DNA of 45,839 bases from an uncultured Bacilli bacterium (GTDB lineage: Bacteria; Bacillota_I; Bacilli_A; RF39; UBA660): NCBI GenBank assembly GCA_947628585.1, contig CANRAL010000006.1, positions 1 through 45,839 on the forward strand, written 5' to 3'. How positions within the stretch are numbered: the first letter of the stretch is position 1; each line of letters opens with the position of its first letter. The position numbers were made by a program, and so were the translations under genes. The notes under the pieces are model-generated. The model worked only from the letters and a program-made list of their open reading frames with translations. It was not told where the DNA came from and searched no databases. Of this stretch, positions 37,378-45,839 are shown piece by piece.

Positions 37378-38018
37378 TGAAAAATAATTTACTAGAAAAA
37401 TATGATAAATTAATATGGTATGTTGCTAATAAGTTTTATGGTGTAGATAAATATGATTTATATCAAACAGGAGTAAAGGCTTTAATTGAAGCGGAAAAAC
37501 GTTTTCAAAGTGATAAAGGTGCTAAATTTAGTAGTTATGCTTATAGTTATATTTATGGAGAAATGTATAAGCTAGCTAATAATCATATGTTAAAAGTAAG
37601 TCGAGATTTATTAAAGTTAAAAAATGCTATTGAAAAAACTAGAGATTTATTAACTCAAAAAAATGGTGAAATACCAACTTTAGCTGAAATAAGTAAAGTT
37701 TTAGGATATTCACCAGAGGAAATTAAAATGGCTATTGACTGTTTAAATCCCGTTTGTTCTATGGATGATGAAAGTTTAGAAACCCGTAATTTATATGAAG
37801 TTGTTCCAGATGCAAATGGACTAGATATCGATAATAAAATTCTTGTTGAAGAAAGTTTAAATACGCTTAATCCGATGGAACAAGAAATAATCAAAAAAAG
37901 ATATTATGAAGATTTAACTCAAAGTGAAACTGCGGAAAAATTGGGGATAAGTCAAGTTAAAGTAAGTCGTTATGAAACACGAAGTCTAGTAAAAATGCGA
38001 GATTTTATTAATTTATAA
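37377..38018 (+). CDS. sigF: sporulation-type sigma-70 factor (SigF/SigG-like)
   Basis: YDLYQTGVKALIEAEKRFQSDKGAKFSSYAYSYIYGEM, LKVSRDLLKLKNAIEKTRDLL, YYEDLTQSETAEKLGISQVKVSRYE. Confidence 0.85.
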   Translation: MKNNLLEKYDKLIWYVANKFYGVDKYDLYQTGVKALIEAEKRFQSDKGAKFSSYAYSYIYGEMYKLANNHMLKVSRDLLKLKNAIEKTRDLLTQKNGEIPTLAEISKVLGYSPEEIKMAIDCLNPVCSMDDESLETRNLYEVVPDANGLDIDNKILVEESLNTLNPMEQEIIKKRYYEDLTQSETAEKLGISQVKVSRYETRSLVKMRDFINL

Positions 38019-38063
38019 TGTATAAAAAAATGAACCCTAATCATAATAAAAAAAGGTGATTAT

Positions 38064-38501
38064 GTGAAAAAAGAAGATTATAAAAAATTAGTAAAAAAAG
38101 TATCTCCTAAAGAACCTAGATTTAGAAATATAATTGTTGCTTTTGCTACGGGAGGAACTATTGGTTTAATTGGGCAAATAATCATTACGATTTTAACAAT
38201 TGTTTTTGGAATATCCAAAATAGAAGCAGGTGGTTGGCTAGCTTTAATTTTAATCTTTTTATCTACATTGATGACGGCTTTAGGATTTTTTGATAAATTG
38301 GTTACTAAATGTAAATGTGGTTTAATAATTCCTACTACCGGTTTTGCGCATAGTGTTGCCTCTTCGGCTTTGGATTATCGTAATGATGGTTTAATAACTG
38401 GTTTAGGAGCTAATTTTTTTAAACTTGCAGGATCAGTAATTTTGTATGGAGTAATTAGCAGTTTTATTTTAGTAATAGTGAAGGTGATTATTTGTGGCTA
38501 G
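38064..38501 (+). CDS. spoVAC: stage V sporulation protein AC
   Basis: FATGGTIGLIGQIII...LTALGFFDKLVTKCKCGLIIPTTGFAHSVASSALDYRNDGLITGLGANFFKLAGSVILYG. Confidence 0.9.
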   Translation: MKKEDYKKLVKKVSPKEPRFRNIIVAFATGGTIGLIGQIIITILTIVFGISKIEAGGWLALILIFLSTLMTALGFFDKLVTKCKCGLIIPTTGFAHSVASSALDYRNDGLITGLGANFFKLAGSVILYGVISSFILVIVKVIICG

Positions 38502-39471
38502 TATGAAATTTAAAAATGTCTATATAAAAGATTATTTTTCTTTAGTAGGACCGATTGAAAAAGAAAGTCGTTTAAAAAATTATGATTTAGCAATGGATGA
38601 TTATTATTTTAAAGAAAAAACTTTTGAAAAAGCAGAAGTAAAAATGCAACAAGTGGTAATTGATAATGTTTTAAAGAAAAATAATTGGCAAATAAAAGAT
38701 ATTGATTATTTGGTAGGAGGAGATTTATCTAATCAAATAAGTGTTACTAATTATAATGCTGTAAATTATAATGTACCTTTTTTAGGAATATATTCAGCGT
38801 GTGCTACATTTGCAGAATCTTTAATTTTAGGAAGTGTTTTAATTGATAGTGGGAATGCTAAAAAAAATTTATTAGTTACAAGTAGTCATAATTTAAATGC
38901 TGAAAAACAATTTCGTTATCCAGTTGAATATGGAGCACCTAAACCCCATACATCTACCTTTACCACCACGGGGGCTATAGCCACTATTTTAACTAAAGAA
39001 GTAGGTAAAATTAAAATTGAATCAGCAACTATTGGTAGAACTATCGAATTAGGCGAAAAAGATGCTAATAACTTGGGGGCAGTTATGGCTCCGGCAGCTG
39101 CAAGTACTTTACAAACTCATTTAACAGAATTAAAACGGGATATAAATTATTATGATTTAATATTGACGGGAGATTTAGGTTGCATCGGTTCAAATATTTT
39201 AAAAGAATTTTGTGAAAAAACTTATAATTTGAAATTAAAAAAATATACCGATGCTGGTTGTGAATTATTTTTAAAAAGTCAAGATACTTATGCTGGCGGT
39301 AGTGGACCTGCTTGTTTGCCTTTAGTTTTATATAATAAAATTTTAAAACAAAATAAATATAAAAAAATATTAATAATTGCTACAGGAGCACTTCATAGTG
39401 TTGCCATGGTGAATCAAAAGCAAAGTATTCCGGCGATTGCGCATGCCGTAAGTTTGGAGGTTGTAAAATGA
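38494..39471 (+). CDS. spoVAD: stage V sporulation protein AD (thiolase-like fold)
   Basis: DIDYLVGGDLSNQISVTNYNA, GIYSACATFAESLILGSVLIDSG, GDLGCIGSNIL, TYAGGSGPACLPLVLYNKIL, LIIATGALHS. Confidence 0.93.
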   Translation: MASMKFKNVYIKDYFSLVGPIEKESRLKNYDLAMDDYYFKEKTFEKAEVKMQQVVIDNVLKKNNWQIKDIDYLVGGDLSNQISVTNYNAVNYNVPFLGIYSACATFAESLILGSVLIDSGNAKKNLLVTSSHNLNAEKQFRYPVEYGAPKPHTSTFTTTGAIATILTKEVGKIKIESATIGRTIELGEKDANNLGAVMAPAAASTLQTHLTELKRDINYYDLILTGDLGCIGSNILKEFCEKTYNLKLKKYTDAGCELFLKSQDTYAGGSGPACLPLVLYNKILKQNKYKKILIIATGALHSVAMVNQKQSIPAIAHAVSLEVVK

Positions 39472-39818
39472 TATATTTATATTCATTTCTTTTGTCGGGA
39501 GTGGTGTGTGCTTTAGGCCAAATTATTTTAGATAACACTAAATTAACTCCCGGACATATTACCAGTATATTTACGGTGGGAGGTGCCATCTTATCATTTC
39601 TTGGTTGTTATGATTTTTTAATTTCTAAGTTTGGCGCGGGAGCAACAGTTATTATCTCTAATTTTGGTCACATGCTTTATTCATCAGCTTATCAAGGTTA
39701 TTTAGAGGAAGGAATTTTAGGAATTTTCTCGGGAATGTTTGTTAAATCTTCTATTGCCATCACCGGAGTAATTGTTTTTTCATTTATTTTTGCAATTATT
39801 TTTAAGCCTAAAGATTAG
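39468..39818 (+). CDS. spoVAEB: stage V sporulation protein AEB
   Basis: LLSGVVCALGQIILDNTKLTPGHITSIFTVGGAILSFLGCYDFLISKFGAGATVIISNFGH; ATGA overlap with spoVAD. Confidence 0.9.
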   Translation: MIYLYSFLLSGVVCALGQIILDNTKLTPGHITSIFTVGGAILSFLGCYDFLISKFGAGATVIISNFGHMLYSSAYQGYLEEGILGIFSGMFVKSSIAITGVIVFSFIFAIIFKPKD

Positions 39819-39836
39819 ATTTATCTAGTCTTTTTT
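39811..39836 (+). terminator. terminator after the spoVA genes
   Basis: AAAGATTAGAT-tt-ATCTAGTCTTTTTT. Confidence 0.6.
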
Positions 39837-39896
39837 AGTTGCAATTATTTTTTTAATTTGATATTATATTATTGATAATAAAAGGGTGAGGCAAAA

Positions 39897-40619
39897 ATGG
39901 AAAATCAAGAACCATTAATAAAGGAAGAAGAAGAAAAATTAATTGTTGATACTAGTGAAGTAAAACCCAAAAAGGCTATTCTTTTTGATACGGTTGTTGA
40001 AAAGAAAGAAGATGCTTTAGATAAAGAAGAAGTTTCTTTAACGAAAAAAGAAGATGAACCTTCTGAAGCTGCTACCGAAATAGTTAGTCCTATAGAAGAA
40101 ATTAAAGAAGAAATAAATGTAGATACTTCTTTAACGGAAAAAGAAAATGAGTCTTCTAAAGATGCAACCGAAATTGTTAGTCCTATAGAAGAAATTAAAG
40201 AAGAAATAAAGGTAGATAATTCTTTAACGGAAAAAGAAGATGAACCTTCTGAAGTTGTAGCCGAAATTGTTAGTCCTGTAGAAGAAATTAAGGAAGAAGT
40301 AAAGATAGATAATTCTTTAACAGAAAAAGAAGATGAGCCTTCTAAAGATGCAACCGAAACTGTTAAACCTATAGAAGAAAAACAAGAAAATCCGGAACCA
40401 AGTAAAGAAGAAGTGAAGGAAAAGAAAGTAGATGAAACGATAGAAAAAACTCCTTCTAAAGGAAAAAAAGATAAGAAAAAAATAGTTAGTATTATTGTTA
40501 CAGCTATTTTGACAGCTTTAACTTTATATTTATTATATCAAGTTTGTTTAGGATTTTATTATGGATTTAAATATAAAAATTATGCTTCTGAAAATATACC
40601 AACCGAAACTCAACCTTAA
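39897..40619 (+). CDS. acidic repeat protein with C-terminal TM
   Basis: Glu/Lys-rich, SLTEKEDEPS...EIVSPIEEIKEEIKVDN repeats, C-terminal VSIIVTAILTALTLYLLYQVCLGFYYG. Confidence 0.7.
   Translation: MENQEPLIKEEEEKLIVDTSEVKPKKAILFDTVVEKKEDALDKEEVSLTKKEDEPSEAATEIVSPIEEIKEEINVDTSLTEKENESSKDATEIVSPIEEIKEEIKVDNSLTEKEDEPSEVVAEIVSPVEEIKEEVKIDNSLTEKEDEPSKDATETVKPIEEKQENPEPSKEEVKEKKVDETIEKTPSKGKKDKKKIVSIIVTAILTALTLYLLYQVCLGFYYGFKYKNYASENIPTETQP
40035..40390 (+). repeat. 93-bp (31-aa) in-frame tandem repeat, about 3.8 copies
   Basis: Units begin at 40035, 40128, 40221, 40314, each starting tctttaac(g/a)(g/a)aaaaagaa. Confidence 0.85.
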
Positions 40620-40933
40620 ATTAAAATATTTAATATTTGGTTAAAATATACTTTATGTTGATTATTTAAATAGATCATTTTGGTAATATGGTCTATTTTT
40701 ATTATTTTGCCTTGAATATTTTTAATAAATCCATCTTGGTAATAAGCGATTTTTACTAATTCTTTACTATAATAACAATTGATAATTTTTTCTTCTAAAT
40801 CTTTTATTTCTTCTTCGGAAAGAATAGGCTTGGGAATTTTACTTTTTTCTAATAATAAGCTTTGAATAGTTTCTTTTGAAGAATTAACCGATTCAAATGG
40901 TTGCCATTTAATTATTCCTCGATCAAATTTCAT
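40616..40933 (-). CDS. YolD-like protein
   Basis: RGIIKWQPFESVNSSKETIQSLLLEKSKIPKPILSEEEIKDLEEKI...VKIAYYQDGFIKNIQGKIIKID; overlaps the Y-family polymerase gene. Confidence 0.8.
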   Translation of the reverse strand: MKFDRGIIKWQPFESVNSSKETIQSLLLEKSKIPKPILSEEEIKDLEEKIINCYYSKELVKIAYYQDGFIKNIQGKIIKIDHITKMIYLNNQHKVYFNQILNILI

Positions 40934-42192
40934 TCGTGATGACCTCCAATTTTTTGATTTCTTTCAATGGCAGTAGAGTCGGGTAGTAAGCTGGAGGCTT
41001 TAATAATACTATTTTTGCCAAATTTATGTTTAATTTCATCAATAGCTATATTAACTTTTTCTTCATTTTTTTGGTCTTGTAAGCTATGAAATAAATCTAA
41101 TTGAATTCCTGTTTTTTTAGTTAATCCCGCGCAACAAACAGTAACTTTTCTAATAGGCAAAAATTCGTAATAACGATCAAAAATTATTTCACAATAATGG
41201 AGTATTTCTTGATTATTATCGGTTGGAGCTTCTAATTTGGTAGTGTGATAAAAACCTCCTCCAATATCTTTAGAATAAGTAATTCCTAAACCAATAATGG
41301 TAGCTACTTTATTATTTTCCCGTAGCCGAGATGTAAGAAGTTCTATCATTTCGTGAATAATTAATTTAATATTATTTTCATTATAATCTTTAAATAAAAC
41401 TTGAGAATGACTATAAGATTTATCTTTTACGATTTCTTTATAATCTTTAATTTGACTTAAATCAATGCCATTAGCATGATTCCATAATTCTAGACCCATT
41501 ACCCCAAATTTACTTTTTAATTTTTGTCGATCATATAAAGCCAAGTCTTTAACGGAATAAATATTTAAAATATTTAAATTTTTTTCCATTCTTTTACCAA
41601 TGCCCCACATTTTAGACAAAGGAGTAATAGGCCATAGTTTATTAGGAATATCTTCGTAAGTCCATTTGGCAATACCATTTTTATATTTTTTAGCTTCTGT
41701 ATCCATAGCTACTTTAGCAAGCAACATATTTGGCCCAATTCCACAATTGGCCGTAAGTCCTGTTTTTTCATAAATAGTTTTTAAAATAACTTTGGCAAGT
41801 TCATAATCAGTTTTTTGATACATTTTTAAATAGTTAGTAACATCTAAAAAGCATTCATCAATAGAATAAATGTGTAAATCTTCTGAACTTACAAAATCCA
41901 AATAAATGTTAACAACTTCTTTACTCTTGGCACTATATAATTTCATTCGCGGAGGCACAATAATATATTTTATATTTTTAGGTATTTCATATAATCTCGT
42001 TCTTGAGGCAATTCCTTGAGCTTTTAAATAAGGAGTAATAGCTAAAGTAATAGCTCCTTGACCTTGCGATTTATTAGCAACTACTAAAGGAACACTAAAA
42101 GGATTTAAATGCCTTTCTACGCATTCCACAGAGGCAAAAAAACTTTTTAAATCTATACATAAAATATTTCTTTTAGGATATAATTCATCCAT
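40930..42192 (-). CDS. Y-family DNA polymerase (UvrX/ImpB-MucB-SamB type)
   Basis: RNILCIDLKSFFASVECVERHLNPFSVPLVVANK, DLHIYSIDECFLDVTNYL, GLTANCGIGPNMLLAKVAMDTEAK; ATG 42192. Confidence 0.92.
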   Translation of the reverse strand: MDELYPKRNILCIDLKSFFASVECVERHLNPFSVPLVVANKSQGQGAITLAITPYLKAQGIASRTRLYEIPKNIKYIIVPPRMKLYSAKSKEVVNIYLDFVSSEDLHIYSIDECFLDVTNYLKMYQKTDYELAKVILKTIYEKTGLTANCGIGPNMLLAKVAMDTEAKKYKNGIAKWTYEDIPNKLWPITPLSKMWGIGKRMEKNLNILNIYSVKDLALYDRQKLKSKFGVMGLELWNHANGIDLSQIKDYKEIVKDKSYSHSQVLFKDYNENNIKLIIHEMIELLTSRLRENNKVATIIGLGITYSKDIGGGFYHTTKLEAPTDNNQEILHYCEIIFDRYYEFLPIRKVTVCCAGLTKKTGIQLDLFHSLQDQKNEEKVNIAIDEIKHKFGKNSIIKASSLLPDSTAIERNQKIGGHHE

Positions 42193-42315
42193 TTTTATAC
42201 CTCCAAACATTTGTTTTCTAAAACCATTATAAAATAATTAAAATAATAGTGCAATTCCTTTTTATGGAAATTAAAAAAAATATGTGGTATTATAATGATG
42301 AATGGGGGCACGGTC

Positions 42316-45300
42316 ATGGCTTTAAAAATAGAAACTTTGCCAGAATTTTTAGAAACTGACTTAATAACAACTCAAGAATTTATTAAACGGAGAACTTTAA
42401 ATTCTCAAAAAATATTTTATTTAATTTATGGTAAAAATTTAGATGAAAAATTAGACATAAGTAAAATAAAAGATCCTAATAATTTTGAAAAGACTTTAAA
42501 TTCGATTAAAAAAGCCTTTTTAGAAAAAAAGTTTTTATTGTCGGATATTTTGGAATGTAGTTATGATTTATTTATAAATAATCTAAATCAATTTAACCTA
42601 AGTCCTAATAATATTAATTTATTAAAAAAAATTTTTGGACCTTCCTATAATTTAGAATATGATTTAAGCAGTTTATCTTTAGGGGAAATTAATAGTTATT
42701 ATCAATTAATAAATTCTTTAAAAGAAAAGATAAAGATGATTAAAAGAGAAGCTTCTTATGATTTAACTTATAATAATCGGAGTATTTTAAGTATTTTACG
42801 TTGTTCTAAAGAAGAATTAGCAATTTTTAAAAATCGTATTTTGGATAATCGTAAAAAAATACGTAATGCTTTTCATCTAGCTTTTGGTTCTGATTTAAAA
42901 AATCTGGCGAATTTATTAATATTAGATGAAAATCAATTAAAAGATTTTTATGAAGGGGTGGAATTAGGCCGAAATATAATTATAAATTATCGTGGAAGTG
43001 AAAATCCAATTACTAAAAATATAAATAAATATAAAAATAAGAAAAAGAAAGTTAGTAAAAGTGAATATTTAAAAGATATTTTATCTTGTTCTAATGAAGA
43101 AATGCAAATTATAGAAGAAAAAATAAATTTGGAACCTAGTTATGCTATTTTAAAAAAATATTTTGGTGATGATTTAGATAAAGCTTTTGATATAAATAGT
43201 TTAATTTTACCCGAAAAGAAAAAATTTAAGCAAATTAAAGAAGAATTATTATTTTTCAAAAGACAATATCATAAGGAAAGAAAAAATTTATTAACGACTA
43301 TTGTTAATGCGCCTTATGAAGAATTAATATTAGTAATAAATAAAATAAAACCTGATTCTAAAAGATATAAAATATTAGTAAAGGCTCATGGGAAAAACTT
43401 TAATCAAGCCAAGGATTTAACTAATTTTTCCGATTATGATAAAGTAATTTATTATGATGCTATAGCTTATATTCGTACTGCTTTAAAAAGGCCTAAAACT
43501 TATTCTCAAGATTTGATGGCGGTATTAAATTGTTCTAAAGAGGAATTAGAGCTTTCTTTGGCTACTAAAAGTAAAAGTTCTCAACAGTATTTAATTTTAG
43601 TAAAAGCTCATGGAGAAAATTTTACTCAAGATAATCGAAATACTTTAAATTCCAAAGAAAAAATAATATATAATCAAGCCATTTATAGTTTACGAAAAAA
43701 ATTAAAAGATTCTCAAATATTTTTAAAACAAATATTTCATTGTACGGAAAAAAGTTTAGAAAATGCTCTAAAAGCAATAGATAAAGAATCACCATATTAT
43801 CTTGTTTTAAGTAAAGCTTACAATAATAATTTTCTAGGACCTAAAGTAGGCGTATTAACTACTGAAGAAGAAAAAATATATGAAGATGCTAAAAATTATA
43901 TTGCTACAATTTTAAAAGAACAAAATCAAAATAAATATCTTTGGGAACTCGTAGGGTGTACTTTAGAAGAATTAGAATTAATTTTACCAAGTTTACCTAA
44001 AAACTGGAAATTTTTAACCAATTTACAAGATGTTTTTGGAACTGACTTAAAGGAAAAACAAAATCCTAATTATAATTATCAATACATTTCATATCCTTTA
44101 TTTTTCTTAAGACAACGTTATGAAAAAATTATTATTCGCGGTAGTAATGTTTCTAAGGCTATGACTTTAACTCAAACTTTAAATTGTCAAATGACGGAAT
44201 TAAATCGATTACTTCCTTATCTAAATAAAAACCAACTTGAAACATTAAAATTAGCATATGGCGAAAACTTAGATCAAGTAAAAAATTTAAAAAATATTTC
44301 TTTGAGTAATAAAAAGAATTTTAAATATCTTATAAATAGATTAAAAAATCTTTATCAAAAAATTATCATTGATAATGATTCGGGTAATCTTTATTTATGT
44401 GATGTTATTGGGTGTACTATTGAAGAATTACAAAAATTACTTCCTTATTTAAATAGTACTTATCAAATAATATTAAAACAAATATATGGGGAAAATTTAG
44501 ATCAAAAAAGAAATCTTACTAATGTTGACGAAAAAATGTATAATATTTATAGCGCGGCGAAAAAAAGATTAAAACAATTATATAAAGATATAATTGTTGA
44601 TCAAAATTATGAAAAGTACAACCAAAATGGAAAAAACAATCAATATTTATATGAAACTATTGGTTGTTCTAAAGAAGAACTACCAATGTTAATATCTTTA
44701 TTAAATAAAAATAGTGCATCTTATCAGCTATTAGTTAAAATATATGGTGAAGACTTTTTAGGTATTAAAGATTTAAGTAAATTGACTAAAAGCGAAAAAT
44801 CTAACTTTGGTAGTATTAAAAATCGTTTAAAGAGATTTTATAAAAATGGTGCTAAAAAGGAAAGTTACAATGAAAATAAATATCTATGGGAAATTTTAAA
44901 ATGTAGTAAGGAAGAATTAAGAAAAATTTTAACTTTATTAAATCCTAACACTTATTATTATAAATGTTTGCAAAAAGGATTTGGTCCTACTTTCGATTCA
45001 GTTTGCCATTTAAGTGAATTGTCGGAAAATGAAAAAGTTAATTTTAATGCTGGTTTATCTATACTACGAAAAAAAATAAAGAATGTTAATTGGAAAGAAA
45101 TTGAAGAAAAAGAAAAAACTTATTTTCTAACGTATTTAACTAATGATTCTCAAGAAATTTTAGAAAAATGTTTAGCTTTAATCGATAAAGATAGTCCAAC
45201 TTATGCTATTCTTAAACGAGTTCATGGTTCTAATTTTGATTTAAAAGCAAATTTAGAAGATTTAAATACCCAAGAAAAACAAAAATATTATCGAGCCAAA

Positions 45301-45615
45301 CAAATAATATTATTAAATTATAGTAAGGTGTTGATTGAAGAATCTAAAAAAGTAAATACTTTATCTTTAGAAGAATCTTTTATCTCTAATTTGATTAATT
45401 GTTTACCTAGTAACTATCAACAAATAATAAGACTATATTTAAATAATGATAATAATGTGGATATTGTATCTAATCTTTTAAATATAGATAAAGAGGAAGT
45501 TATAAGAAATTTAAATATTATTTATAAATGGTTAAATGATGTAATAAAATCTTATAAAGCTAATTTTCAAGATGAATTATCTTTAAGTGATAATGTTTTA
45601 AGACGATTGAATTAA
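42316..45615 (+). CDS. giant helical repeat protein (about 75-aa units, about 12-13 copies)
   Basis: Recurring motif LxxIL.C(S/T)xEELxxxL...LxxxxxxYxILxKxYGxxxxxxxxLxxLxxxExxxYxxAxxxLRxxxK; start 42295 or 42316. Confidence 0.8.
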   Translation: MALKIETLPEFLETDLITTQEFIKRRTLNSQKIFYLIYGKNLDEKLDISKIKDPNNFEKTLNSIKKAFLEKKFLLSDILECSYDLFINNLNQFNLSPNNINLLKKIFGPSYNLEYDLSSLSLGEINSYYQLINSLKEKIKMIKREASYDLTYNNRSILSILRCSKEELAIFKNRILDNRKKIRNAFHLAFGSDLKNLANLLILDENQLKDFYEGVELGRNIIINYRGSENPITKNINKYKNKKKKVSKSEYLKDILSCSNEEMQIIEEKINLEPSYAILKKYFGDDLDKAFDINSLILPEKKKFKQIKEELLFFKRQYHKERKNLLTTIVNAPYEELILVINKIKPDSKRYKILVKAHGKNFNQAKDLTNFSDYDKVIYYDAIAYIRTALKRPKTYSQDLMAVLNCSKEELELSLATKSKSSQQYLILVKAHGENFTQDNRNTLNSKEKIIYNQAIYSLRKKLKDSQIFLKQIFHCTEKSLENALKAIDKESPYYLVLSKAYNNNFLGPKVGVLTTEEEKIYEDAKNYIATILKEQNQNKYLWELVGCTLEELELILPSLPKNWKFLTNLQDVFGTDLKEKQNPNYNYQYISYPLFFLRQRYEKIIIRGSNVSKAMTLTQTLNCQMTELNRLLPYLNKNQLETLKLAYGENLDQVKNLKNISLSNKKNFKYLINRLKNLYQKIIIDNDSGNLYLCDVIGCTIEELQKLLPYLNSTYQIILKQIYGENLDQKRNLTNVDEKMYNIYSAAKKRLKQLYKDIIVDQNYEKYNQNGKNNQYLYETIGCSKEELPMLISLLNKNSASYQLLVKIYGEDFLGIKDLSKLTKSEKSNFGSIKNRLKRFYKNGAKKESYNENKYLWEILKCSKEELRKILTLLNPNTYYYKCLQKGFGPTFDSVCHLSELSENEKVNFNAGLSILRKKIKNVNWKEIEEKEKTYFLTYLTNDSQEILEKCLALIDKDSPTYAILKRVHGSNFDLKANLEDLNTQEKQKYYRAKQIILLNYSKVLIEESKKVNTLSLEESFISNLINCLPSNYQQIIRLYLNNDNNVDIVSNLLNIDKEEVIRNLNIIYKWLNDVIKSYKANFQDELSLSDNVLRRLN

Positions 45616-45780
45616 AAACTAAAATATCGAAGAATAAAAAAATATTCTATTAACATAGGATATTTTTAATTAGTTAAATCATAAGAAGTGCTACTACTAT
45701 TAAGAGATTCTCTTGGAAGCTATAATATATAACAATTAAAACTAAATCAATATTTTAATAAATAGTAACTATTCAGACCT

Positions 45781-45816
45781 AAAAAGATAGAAAAAAAGAA
45801 ATCTATCTTTTTTTAA
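45781..45816 (+). terminator. putative terminator/hairpin near window end
   Basis: AAAAAGATAGA-aaaaaagaaa-TCTATCTTTTTTT. Confidence 0.6.
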
Positions 45817-45839
45817 TGTTGATAAGTATAGAAATTTAG

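Noticed and set aside
37655-37894. Antisense ORF inside sigF
   Set aside because: Shadow ORF; sigma factor is clearly coding on the plus strand.
34513-39471. Mycoplasma-type genetic code 4 (TGA = Trp)
   Set aside because: nrdG and spoVAD end at TGA in the right places (spoVAD in an ATGA overlap with spoVAEB) and Trp is TGG throughout.
39380-39589. Antisense ORF across the spoVAD/spoVAEB junction
   Set aside because: Both spoVA genes are strongly supported on the plus strand.
39836-39850. GTTGCAATT half-site resembling the nrdD palindrome
   Set aside because: Only half of the palindrome, AT-rich context; not enough to call an operator.
1-45839. tRNA, rRNA, CRISPR arrays, riboswitches, IS elements
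   Set aside because: Scanned by eye: no cloverleaf with TTCGA loop in context, no regularly spaced short repeats, no transposase ORF, no recognisable riboswitch core.

Overview
AT-rich, code-11 bacterial chromosome segment, most like an uncultured low-GC Firmicutes/Bacilli lineage (lineage is inference). Main content, left to right: (i) about 0.3-3.9 kb, a minus-strand accessory patch with a DUF262/DUF1524 GmrSD-like defence protein flanked by decayed fragments (frameshifted RepA/DnaD-type HTH protein, truncated amidase); (ii) sufB, ssb, XRE regulator, rubrerythrin, two membrane-anchored CxxC thioredoxin-like proteins; (iii) 10.3-21.7 kb, a HerA-like ATPase followed by a compact type IV secretion-like operon (VirB6/TrbL, PrgI/VirB3, a VirB4 split over two ORFs, a GH24+M23 cell-wall hydrolase, a lipoprotein, a VirD4 coupling protein) with no relaxase or integrase visible; (iv) DedA/VTT protein, frameshifted M29 aminopeptidase, GT-C-like membrane protein; (v) 26.4-29.7 kb, tiny Cys-rich pilin-like paralogues, two TadE-like proteins, a CpaE-like protein with a degenerate Walker A, and two VirB2-like proteins; (vi) murC, dut, Crp/Fnr regulator, nrdDG with a perfect 16-bp palindrome at about -41.5 of nrdD; (vii) a DUF6273-like surface protein; (viii) a sporulation operon spoIIAA-sigF-spoVAC-spoVAD-spoVAEB that lacks spoIIAB and whose SpoIIAA-like protein lacks the phospho-acceptor serine; (ix) a repeat-rich acidic membrane protein, YolD plus Y-family polymerase, and a 1.1-kaa protein made of about 12-13 units of about 75 aa. 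No tRNA, rRNA or CRISPR array was seen. The strongest candidates for undescribed biology are the relaxase-less T4SS/pilin gene set, the SpoIIAB-less sigma-F operon, and the giant repeat protein.
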